DNA of 26,350 nucleotides from JANPEZ01 sp031423155 (GTDB lineage Bacteria; Actinomycetota; UBA4738; HRBIN12). Shown one piece after another: positions 7,258 to 13,430 of this stretch. The notes under the pieces are model-generated. The model made no database searches. It worked only from the letters and a program-made list of their open reading frames with translations, and was not told the origin of the DNA. The position numbers and the translations under genes were made by a program. Where the stretch lies: NCBI GenBank assembly GCA_031423155.1, contig JANPEZ010000115.1, positions 1 to 26,350 on the forward strand. Reading direction: 5' to 3'. Each line of letters starts with the position of its first letter. Position 1 is the first letter of the stretch.

Positions 7258-8746
7258 CCGATGTCTCGGCCTGAACCGGGATCCTCACGGTGAACGTGCT
7301 CCCCGTTCCGGGCTCGCTCTGCACCTCGATGGTTCCACCGAGGCGATCGAGCAGGCCGCGCACCATCGACAGACCCAACCCCGCACCTCTGAATCGGCGA
7401 GTGGAGGAGGAATCGACCTGGTAGAAGCGGTCGAATATCCGTCCGATCTGTTCCTCGCTGATGCCGATACCGTGATCTCGTACCCAGAATAGGATGTGAT
7501 CTCCGTCGGCCCGTGCCACCAGTTCGCAGGGTGAGCCCTCCGGGGAGTACTTCAGCGCGTTGTCCAGCAGGTTGGAAACGATCCGCGACAGCAGTTGGCG
7601 ATCCGTGTACATGACCGGAAGGTCGTTCGGGACGTCGACCTTTATCCGCTCGGCCTCGCTGGCAAGGCCCTCGGCCACTTCGGCGGCGAGATCTTCGAAC
7701 AGGACCCGGGCTACCACTACGCGGATCTCGTCGCTCTCGAGCTTGGCGGCGGTAAGCAGGTTCTCGACCAATCTCAATAGCCGGTCGCCCTGCCGCTGCA
7801 TCCTTTCGAGGAACTCCTGCCGCATCATCGGATCGTCGGCGAACTCGGGTTGACGCAGGGTCTTCGCATATCCGATCAGGGCGGTCACCGGGGTCCGGAG
7901 CTCGTGTGAAACGACCGCAACGAACTCGCCCTTCATGCGATTCAACTCGCGGAGTTCATCGACGGTGGCGTGCTCTTTCTCCAGCAGTTCCTCCAGTCGA
8001 GCGGCCTGCTGGGCCAAGAGTTGGTTGCGTTCCTCGAGTTGATCGGTCAGAGCCCTGCTACGGAAGTACATCTGCCGGGCGAACACGAGCGGCGCCAAGA
8101 AGACGATCACCGACCAGGCGCCCTCGGAGGTGTAGAAGCGGGCGATGACCGCGCCCAGCAGCCCGAGGGCCAGATAGGAAGAGAGGAACTCCCAAGGACG
8201 GGCTCCGTGCATCTTGGCCAGTACGTCCTCGATCGACATCCGATGCTCTACGGATGCGTGCAGGGCGACCAGGACCGTGTTGACCGCGTAGGCGACAACG
8301 GCAGCAAGCGTGGTCGCCGGCAGCAGCGTGGTCCACGACGAGTACGGGCTGGCAACCAGGTGGAAGACCCAACTTCCCAGGATCATGGCGGCGGCCATCT
8401 GACTGCGGTTCCAGAGCGCGAGCATCGGATGGATGTCGCGCCGGATCTCCCGAGGGTCGGCCGAGCCGGCGAGCGCTGCCAGTCCGGCCACGGCGGGCGG
8501 GTACAAGATCGATACCCCCAGCAACAGGGGGAAGCTGAGTGAGAGCTGCATGCCTCCCCACGCCGGCACGGGGATCAGATCGACGACGATGACCGTGACG
8601 GTGAAGAAGACCCAAGCCCACCCGATGGAGCCGTTCGGCAGCCGCCATATCGCCCAAGCCAGCCATCCGAAGACAGGCAGAACCAGTGCCACCTCGAGGT
8701 AGCGGACCCGCTGGTCCCCTTGTCGTTCCTCGCTACGTTCGGGCAT
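7250..8746 (-). CDS. Sensor histidine kinase with polytopic membrane sensor domain
   Basis: This is a 498-residue kinase. Residues 15-228 form an integral membrane sensor of about seven helices, including the segment VDLIPVPAWGGMQLSLSFP. As far as I recall, similar N-termini occur in actinobacterial GGDEF/HD signalling proteins, so this may be a shared MASE-like input domain. A coiled coil (about 230-270) leads to HisKA, with the phospho-acceptor His281 in SHELRTP. The ATPase domain has NLLDNALKYS (N box), DHGIGISEEQ (G1), FDRFYQV (F box) and GAGLGLSMV (G2). No response regulator is adjacent, so it is an orphan in this window. It is transcribed away from the small-peptide locus and ends into the ABC permease gene. 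Confidence 0.93.
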   Translation of the reverse strand: MPERSEERQGDQRVRYLEVALVLPVFGWLAWAIWRLPNGSIGWAWVFFTVTVIVVDLIPVPAWGGMQLSLSFPLLLGVSILYPPAVAGLAALAGSADPREIRRDIHPMLALWNRSQMAAAMILGSWVFHLVASPYSSWTTLLPATTLAAVVAYAVNTVLVALHASVEHRMSIEDVLAKMHGARPWEFLSSYLALGLLGAVIARFYTSEGAWSVIVFLAPLVFARQMYFRSRALTDQLEERNQLLAQQAARLEELLEKEHATVDELRELNRMKGEFVAVVSHELRTPVTALIGYAKTLRQPEFADDPMMRQEFLERMQRQGDRLLRLVENLLTAAKLESDEIRVVVARVLFEDLAAEVAEGLASEAERIKVDVPNDLPVMYTDRQLLSRIVSNLLDNALKYSPEGSPCELVARADGDHILFWVRDHGIGISEEQIGRIFDRFYQVDSSSTRRFRGAGLGLSMVRGLLDRLGGTIEVQSEPGTGSTFTVRIPVQAETSVS

Positions 8747-8799
8747 CGGTATCCCTCTATCGGTTCGAGCGCCGCCTTACTTGCGCGGCGCCAACGATG

Positions 8800-8948
8800 A
8801 ACCATCCGATGCACGCTTGCACGAGCGCGGGTAGGGCGTTCGGGGGAGTGAGCCGAAGAGCAACCGGGAGATCTGGGGGACCCCCTAAAGGAGGGACGCA
8901 CATCGGCCGAAACCCCTCAGCAGGGAACCCTGTCAACCAGGAAAGGAG
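8800..8948 (+). promoter_or_regulatory. GC-rich, structured-looking 5' leader upstream of the small peptide gene
   Basis: The 212-bp gap between the divergent histidine kinase start and the peptide gene contains no convincing ORF but several pairing elements. GGGGGACCCCC lies at about 8876-8886, and CAGGG-AA-CCCTG lies at about 8921-8932, followed by CAACCAGG and the ribosome-binding site. Blocks resembling the c-di-AMP (ydaO) riboswitch are visible: a GGGGGACCC block, then CCGAAACCC close to CAGC. A GGGACGCA string also recalls c-di-GMP-I riboswitches. Neither match is complete, because the closing P1 pairing was not found. It is listed as a candidate structured leader, not a named riboswitch. 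Confidence 0.3.
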
Positions 8949-8958
8949 GAGCACGGCT

Positions 8959-9042
8959 ATGAAGCGACTTCGTCGGCTCCTTGTGTCCCTCGGAGCCATG
9001 GCTGCCTTCTTGATGGCCGCCGGCGCCGGGTGGAAGAACTAA
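8959..9042 (+). CDS. 27-residue hydrophobic secreted/membrane peptide
   Basis: The short reading frame begins MKRLRRLLVSLGAMAAFLM and ends AAGAGWKN followed by TAA. It has a basic N-terminus, a hydrophobic core of about 15 residues and a short polar tail, like a small membrane peptide or a signal peptide that releases only a few residues. Support for translation is the very good Shine-Dalgarno sequence AAAGGAGG, about 8 bp before the ATG, far stronger than that of most neighbours. A structured leader precedes it and a large terminator hairpin begins 14 bp after the stop, so this is a self-contained transcription unit. No family was recognised. An upstream in-frame extension would run into the kinase start and was rejected. 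Confidence 0.6.
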   Translation: MKRLRRLLVSLGAMAAFLMAAGAGWKN

Positions 9043-9055
9043 GAGCAACGCGAGT

Positions 9056-9112
9056 ACGAGGGCCGCTCCGAGGCCCGGCGCCCGTGAGCGCCGGGGTGGG
9101 AGCGGTCCTCGT
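9056..9112. terminator. Large bidirectional hairpin terminator
   Basis: An outer 14-bp stem (9056-9069 with 9099-9112, one G-U pair) encloses an inner perfect 8-bp stem CCCGGCGC / GCGCCGGG (9074-9081 with 9088-9095) with a 6-nt loop. It sits between the end of the 27-aa peptide gene and the end of the convergent larC gene and could stop transcription from both sides. There is no long T-tract, as is common in high-GC bacteria. Confidence 0.75.
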
Positions 9113-9118
9113 TCGCAT

Positions 9119-10312
9119 TCAGGGGCTCTTCATCTGGGCTCGGGCTATCGCGACCGCCTCCGCGTAGACATCCCTCGCAGGTACGCCTGAGGATCGCGCG
9201 ATCCTGGCGCAGTCGTCGTACGCGGGCGCGATCGTGACAGGTTCTCCGTCCAAGATCCCGATCTTCACGGCAACGCGCCCGTAGCTGGTGGAGACCTCCA
9301 GCCACTCTTGCTCCAGAACCGTTTTCTCAACCGGCCTTGCCCTGACTCCGAGGGTTCCGGTCTCGGTGAACAGCACGCGCCGGACGGCATCCTGCTGACC
9401 GGAGGCGCAGAGCACCCCGATGGTCACCGCCGGGCGTCCACCCTTCATGATGATGGGCGTGAACCAGGCGTCCTGCGCGCCCGCATCGAAGAGCCGCTCG
9501 AGTACGTACCCGTAGAGCTCGGGATTCAGGTCGTCGACGTTGGTTTCGATGAGCATCTCTCCGGCCTGCTCGTGCTGGGAGGGTCGCGCACCGCGAGGTT
9601 CCTCCTCCCCGACGATCACTCGCAGCAGGTTGGGGAAGTCCTGGCGGGGAACGCCCGAGCCGTACCCGACCGCGTCGGTGCGCATCATCGGCATATCCCC
9701 GAAACCCTCGACCAGCGTGGCCAAGATCGCGGCTCCGGTAGGGGTTACCAGTTCGATCGGCACTCCGCGTGAGTAGAGCGGGGCTCCGCGCAGCAGCTCG
9801 ACCACGGCCGGCGCCGGTATCGGCATGGAGCCGTGCTCGGTCTTCGCCATCCCGAACCCCGTCGGTACCGGCGATGAGAAGATCCTTTCCACGCCGAGCA
9901 GGTGAAGCGCGACCGCTGTGCCGGCGATGCCCACGATCGAGTCGACGGTTCCTGCTTCGTGGAACGTGACCTGCTCGATATCGCGGCGGTGGACCATGGC
10001 CTCGGCCTCGGCCAAGCGCCGGAAGATCCTCTGCGCGAGGGCTCGGGCGGGCTCGGGCAGGTCGGCGTCGGCAAGGATCGTGCGGATGTTGGCATAGGTT
10101 CGGATGACACCGGCAACCTGCGTGGAGACGTGGACCCGTGTCGCGGCGATGCCGTGGGTCTCGACCTCCTCGATCTCGAATCCGAAGGGTTCGACCGGCA
10201 GGCTCGCAAGGTGAGTACGGATCTGATCCACGTCGGCCCCTGCCGAGATCAGCGCACCGAGCGACATATCGCCGGAGATCCCTGAGATGCAGTCGAAGTA
10301 GGCGACGCGCAC
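9119..10312 (-). CDS. larC: Nickel pincer cofactor biosynthesis protein LarC
   Basis: This 397-residue protein (from the GTG start) begins MRVAYFDCISGISGDM, the hallmark of the LarC/DUF111 family. Further conserved blocks are EAGTVDSIVGI, PTGFGMAKTEHG, ELVTPTGAAI and ETNVDDLNPELYG. LarC is a CTP-dependent nickel insertase that completes the nickel-pincer nucleotide cofactor used by lactate racemase and related epimerases. The GTG at 10312 is preferred to the ATG at 10360 because it has a GGAGGG site six bases upstream and gives the family's normal N-terminus; the longer form would add 16 unusual residues. Some bacteria make LarC by programmed frameshift, whereas here it is one uninterrupted frame. 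No larB or larE is in the window. Confidence 0.92.
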   Translation of the reverse strand: MRVAYFDCISGISGDMSLGALISAGADVDQIRTHLASLPVEPFGFEIEEVETHGIAATRVHVSTQVAGVIRTYANIRTILADADLPEPARALAQRIFRRLAEAEAMVHRRDIEQVTFHEAGTVDSIVGIAGTAVALHLLGVERIFSSPVPTGFGMAKTEHGSMPIPAPAVVELLRGAPLYSRGVPIELVTPTGAAILATLVEGFGDMPMMRTDAVGYGSGVPRQDFPNLLRVIVGEEEPRGARPSQHEQAGEMLIETNVDDLNPELYGYVLERLFDAGAQDAWFTPIIMKGGRPAVTIGVLCASGQQDAVRRVLFTETGTLGVRARPVEKTVLEQEWLEVSTSYGRVAVKIGILDGEPVTIAPAYDDCARIARSSGVPARDVYAEAVAIARAQMKSP

Positions 10313-10410
10313 CGTTGGCCCTCCACCGACCGGGCGCGCATCGCGCCCCTCGCCAGCCATCCGGCCCAGCTATCCGGCCGGGCTTGGTTCGTCCACGTGG
10401 GCGGTCATCG

Positions 10411-10416
10411 TATACT
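10411..10416 (+). promoter_or_regulatory. Probable -10 element of the DUF4446-bactofilin-serS operon
   Basis: TATACT lies 62 bp before the DUF4446 start, in the 166-bp gap divergent from larC. A TTCGTC hexamer 17 bp upstream is a weak -35 candidate, and a CCACGTGG palindrome (10393-10400) lies between them. This is the most AT-rich spot of the gap. Assignment is by consensus only. Confidence 0.4.
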
Positions 10417-10478
10417 AACGGGCCACTTGGAAAACCCCAGGTAGATGCCCCTTTCCCGACCGATCCACCCTTGATGCG

Positions 10479-10976
10479 ATGACCTTCTCCGAGCGAACCC
10501 TCACCCTCATATCCCTGATCTCCTTGGGTCTTGCCGTGCTCGCGGTGGTGTTCACGATCGTCGGGATCGGTGGCCGCAGGAGCCGGGAGCCCGGTGAACC
10601 GCTCAGACTCGACGACGCCCTCAGGGACGTGTTGGACGGCCAGCAAGGTCAGATCCAGCGCCTAGAGAAAGCCGTCAGATCGCTCAACTCCACTGACAAG
10701 CGGCAGGAGCAGCTGATCCGAGGGGCGGTCAGCAACGTTTCGCTTCTTCGCTACGACGCGTTCGAAGATGTCGGCGGGCGCTTGAGCTTCTCCTGCGCGA
10801 TGCTGGATGATCACGGCACGGGAGTGGTTCTAACTTCCATCAACGGCCGGCAGGAGACGAGGGTCTACGCTAAGGCGGTTACGGACGGTCATTCCACGTA
10901 CAACCTTTCTACGGAAGAGGAGGAAGCCATCAGGCAGGCGCTCGCGTCCCCCCAGGAGGCGGTGGAAGCCGGATGA
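10479..10976 (+). CDS. DUF4446 family membrane-anchored protein
   Basis: This 165-residue protein has one N-terminal membrane helix (about 8-30), a coiled-coil stretch (DVLDGQQGQIQRLEKAVRSL) and a compact C-terminal domain. That domain contains LLRYDAFEDVGGRLSFSCAMLD and SINGRQETRVYAK, which are the conserved blocks of DUF4446. Members are often found near chromosome-partitioning or serS genes; their function is not established. It is the first gene of a tight operon: its TGA overlaps the ATG of the bactofilin frame, and serS follows. The ATG start is supported by the membrane helix beginning immediately afterwards. Confidence 0.85.
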   Translation: MTFSERTLTLISLISLGLAVLAVVFTIVGIGGRRSREPGEPLRLDDALRDVLDGQQGQIQRLEKAVRSLNSTDKRQEQLIRGAVSNVSLLRYDAFEDVGGRLSFSCAMLDDHGTGVVLTSINGRQETRVYAKAVTDGHSTYNLSTEEEEAIRQALASPQEAVEAG

Positions 10977-11461
10977 TCTTCAAGAAGGAAGACGAAGCAG
11001 ATGCGGTCGCCGAAGTGGCGACCGACCAACGACGGGAGGGCAGGCAGATGACGGAAGGAAACAGCGAAGTCACGATCGTCGGCGCGGCCGCCAAGCTCGA
11101 AGGCACCGTCGTCTCGGCCGGTTCGCTTCGCGTCGATGGCCAGGTCAAGGGCCAGATCAGCGCCGACGGTGACGTCACGCTCTCGCCACAGAGTCAGGTC
11201 GAGGCCGACATCCGCGCGCAGAACGTCTCGGTCGCCGGCCGGTTCAAAGGCTCTATCGTCGTCAAGGGCAAGGCGCACCTGGCCCGCGGCGGCCGCGTGG
11301 ACGGAAACATCACGTCGAAGACCCTCGTCATCGAAGAGGGTGCTGTGTTCCACGGCCAGAGCGTCATGGACGCACCGGCGGGACAGCCGGCACAGTCGGC
11401 GGCGTCCGTACCAACGCCGGCTCAGTCGGACGAGAAGACCTCCAGCGTCAAGGTCCCGTAG
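10973..11461 (+). CDS. Bactofilin (polymer-forming cytoskeletal protein)
   Basis: This is a 162-residue protein. A charged N-terminal tail precedes a right-handed beta-helix core (about 38-135) with short hydrophobic repeats: ITIVG/VTIVG, GSLRVDGQVKGQI, GDVTLSPQSQVEADI, QNVSVAGRFKGSI and GRVDGNI. A Pro/Ala/Gln-rich tail ends it. Bactofilins polymerise without nucleotide and organise envelope and division-related machinery. Two starts are possible: the ATG at 10973, which overlaps the previous stop, or the ATG at 11048, which has a good GGGAGGGCAG site and gives 137 residues. The internal start is at least as likely. The 3' end overlaps the serS GTG by one base. Confidence 0.88.
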   Translation: MIFKKEDEADAVAEVATDQRREGRQMTEGNSEVTIVGAAAKLEGTVVSAGSLRVDGQVKGQISADGDVTLSPQSQVEADIRAQNVSVAGRFKGSIVVKGKAHLARGGRVDGNITSKTLVIEEGAVFHGQSVMDAPAGQPAQSAASVPTPAQSDEKTSSVKVP

Positions 11462-12732
11462 TGCTCGACGTCAAGGCGATCCGCGAGGACCCCGCTCCTT
11501 TCCGCTCGGGCCTTTCCCGCCGCGGCCTGGACTCGGCGGTCGATGAGATCCTCGCGCTGGACGAGCGCCGGCGCGCGTTGACGACGAAGGTCGACGACCT
11601 GAGGGCCGCGCAGAACCGGGCTTCCAAGTCGATCGGCTCGGCTCAGGGCGACCAGAAGCAGGCGCTCATCGCCGAGGTCGCCAAGGTCTCGGCCGAACTC
11701 AAAGAGTTGGAGCCCGAGCTCGCCGGGGTCGATGCCGAGATGACCACGCTGCTCGCGCGCACGCCGAACATCCCGCACCCAAGCGCGCCCGAGGGCTTCA
11801 CGGACGAGGACGCCGTCGAGGTCCGCCGGCACCTGGAACCAACGGAGTTCGACTTCGAGCCGAGGGACCACGTCGCGCTCGGCGAGCTGCTCGGTGTCCT
11901 CGATATCGAGCGCGGCGCCCGCACGAGCGGTTCGCGCTTCGTGTACCTGATGGGCGACATCGTGATGCTCCAGTTCGCGCTGGTCCGACACGCGCTCGAC
12001 ATCTTGGTGCGTCGCGGCTTCACGCCGGTGATCCCCCCGGTTCTCGTAAGAGAAGAGGCCATGTACGGCACCGGATTCCTCCCGACGGACGAGGTCAACA
12101 TCTACGTCACCACCGAAGACCAGCTCTACCTCGTCGGGACCTCGGAAGTTCCCCTCGCGGCCTTGCGGATGGGCGAGATCATCGATGAGTCGGATCTTCC
12201 CCTTCGCTTCGCCGGGTACTCGACCTGCTTCCGCCGCGAGGCCGGTTCGGCGGGCAAGGACCTGGGCGGGATGTTCCGCGTGCACCAGTTCGACAAGGTC
12301 GAGATGTTCAGCTTCACGACTCCGGAAACCTCCTGGGACGAACACGAGATGCTCGTCTCGGTCGAGGAAGAGATCGTTGGCAACCTGCAGATCCCGTACC
12401 GGGTCGTGAACGTGGCGGCCGGCGATCTTGGGGGGAGCGCGGCCAAGAAGTACGACATCGAGGGTTGGCTACCAGGCCAGCAGCGGTACCGCGAGCTGAC
12501 CTCGTGTTCGAACTGCACGGACTATCAGGCCAGGCGTCTTCAGACGCGCGTTCGCCGGGCGAGCGGCGACATCGAGGTGCTCCACACCTTGAACGGCACG
12601 GCGACCGCCGTCGGAAGAACCATGATCGCGGTCCTGGAGAATCACCAGCGCGCGGACGGTTCGATCGAACTCCCGGAGAAGCTTCATCAGTACCTACCCG
12701 AGAGCGCTCGGGTGATGAAGCCGAAGCGCTAG
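11461..12732 (+). CDS. serS: Seryl-tRNA synthetase
   Basis: This 423-residue class II synthetase charges tRNA-Ser (and tRNA-Sec if present) with serine. The N-terminal coiled-coil arm (about 30-105), which grips the long variable arm of tRNA-Ser, is clear. TSEVPLAAL (227-235) is a serine-binding segment. Motif 2, FRREAG (257-262), runs into MFRVHQFDKVEMF. Motif 3 is GTATAVGRTMIAVLENHQ, with Arg386. The length equals that of typical bacterial SerRS. The GTG start overlaps the bactofilin stop by 1 bp, indicating an operon. The stop overlaps the convergent downstream gene's stop. Confidence 0.97.
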   Translation: MLDVKAIREDPAPFRSGLSRRGLDSAVDEILALDERRRALTTKVDDLRAAQNRASKSIGSAQGDQKQALIAEVAKVSAELKELEPELAGVDAEMTTLLARTPNIPHPSAPEGFTDEDAVEVRRHLEPTEFDFEPRDHVALGELLGVLDIERGARTSGSRFVYLMGDIVMLQFALVRHALDILVRRGFTPVIPPVLVREEAMYGTGFLPTDEVNIYVTTEDQLYLVGTSEVPLAALRMGEIIDESDLPLRFAGYSTCFRREAGSAGKDLGGMFRVHQFDKVEMFSFTTPETSWDEHEMLVSVEEEIVGNLQIPYRVVNVAAGDLGGSAAKKYDIEGWLPGQQRYRELTSCSNCTDYQARRLQTRVRRASGDIEVLHTLNGTATAVGRTMIAVLENHQRADGSIELPEKLHQYLPESARVMKPKR

Positions 12733-13286
12733 GCGGCCGCTCCCCAACTGAAGGTCGCGTTCGCGCCGAGTCCCTGCGCCGCGTCGTCGTCGACCAGAGT
12801 CACCGAGATGCGATAGGTCCGGCTCTCGCCGTGTCCCAGGATCTGGGGGTCGACGATCCCGCGAGCGAAGGAGGAAGGCATCTCGCTCAGCCTGCCGTCG
12901 AAGATCCGGCTCGCGGGGATGAATGACGAGCCCGCGCCACTACCGCTCTCGATGCTGACCTGCAGGTACTCGTCCAGTCCCGTGCCGCTCACGCCGGCGA
13001 AGAGGCGGATCTCGGCCAGCCCCCGACCCCTGTAGATGATCGTCGTGTCCTTCGTCTGGGTCGCCCCCGGAGCCGCGTTGGAAAGGTCGAAGCGCTGTGT
13101 CCCGGCCGTCTGCTCGAGCCCAGGTCCGCTGTGGTCGAAGATCGCCTGACGTGCCGGCTTCAGTACGGCCATGGCGTTGGTAACGATCAGCGAGCCGAGG
13201 ATGCAGATGACGGCCGCAGTCAGCGCGAGCTTCACGGGCAGCGAAAGCTCGTGCTGCCCCTTCCTCGTCCCGACCGCCACCTGCAT
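12729..13286 (-). CDS. Small membrane-anchored or secreted protein, possibly TasA/camelysin-like
   Basis: This is a 185-residue protein. A basic N-terminus and a long hydrophobic helix (about 18-42) ending LIVTNAMAVL form an uncleaved anchor or a SipW-type signal. The remainder is a beta-rich domain with FDLSNAAPGATQTKD, IIYRGRGLAEIRLFA and TYRISVTLVDDDAAQG. This layout (a strand after a PG turn, then residues like N/G-x-G and L..F) recalls the single-domain TasA/CalY biofilm-matrix proteins, but similarity is faint. The SD AAGGAGGG lies just before the ATG. The 125-bp leader contains two dyads, annotated separately. The gene is convergent with serS, and the stop codons overlap. Confidence 0.55.
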   Translation of the reverse strand: MQVAVGTRKGQHELSLPVKLALTAAVICILGSLIVTNAMAVLKPARQAIFDHSGPGLEQTAGTQRFDLSNAAPGATQTKDTTIIYRGRGLAEIRLFAGVSGTGLDEYLQVSIESGSGAGSSFIPASRIFDGRLSEMPSSFARGIVDPQILGHGESRTYRISVTLVDDDAAQGLGANATFSWGAAA

Positions 13287-13303
13287 CTCGCTTTTCCCTC
13301 CTT

Positions 13304-13364
13304 GGTAGGTGTCGACAGGGCCATCTACCTGCGCGTATGGGCCTTTCTACTCATTTCTGGGTAG
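13304..13364 (-). promoter_or_regulatory. Two dyad elements in the leader of the TasA-like gene
   Basis: Dyad 1 is CTACTCATTTCTGGGTAG (13347-13364), 7-bp arms around 4 bp with one wobble. Dyad 2 pairs GGTAGGTG (13304-13311) with CATCTACC (13322-13329), 8-bp arms with one mismatch, and ends directly next to the Shine-Dalgarno sequence. Both share the core CTACC/GGTAG. Dyad 1 could be an operator and dyad 2 an RNA hairpin that controls translation. No regulator was identified. Confidence 0.4.
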
Positions 13365-13398
13365 GGGATACAACCGCCGAAAGGGTAGAGAAGCCGCC

Positions 13399-13430
13399 AG
13401 GCACGGAAGGGTCAGGCCCCGTCCGTGCCT
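13399..13430 (-). terminator. Hairpin at the end of the PAS-array gene
   Basis: AGGCACGGA (13399-13407) and TCCGTGCCT (13422-13430) form a perfect 9-bp stem with a 14-nt loop that contains the stop codon of the PAS gene. It is a probable terminator of that gene, without a clear U tract. Confidence 0.5.

Noticed and set aside
8686..9042. A 118-residue version of the small peptide gene with an upstream start
   Set aside because: It would overlap the divergent kinase start and read through the structured leader; the internal ATG has the strong Shine-Dalgarno sequence.
9327..10646. A 439-codon minus-strand frame overlapping larC in another frame
   Set aside because: The LarC frame carries all family blocks; this one is Arg-rich shadow sequence.
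13365..13425. Plus-strand resemblance to a c-di-GMP-I riboswitch (AACC...CCGAAAGG...AAGCC...GGC)
   Set aside because: The ACGCAAAGCC core is missing, and no plus-strand gene follows; it points into the 3' end of the PAS gene.
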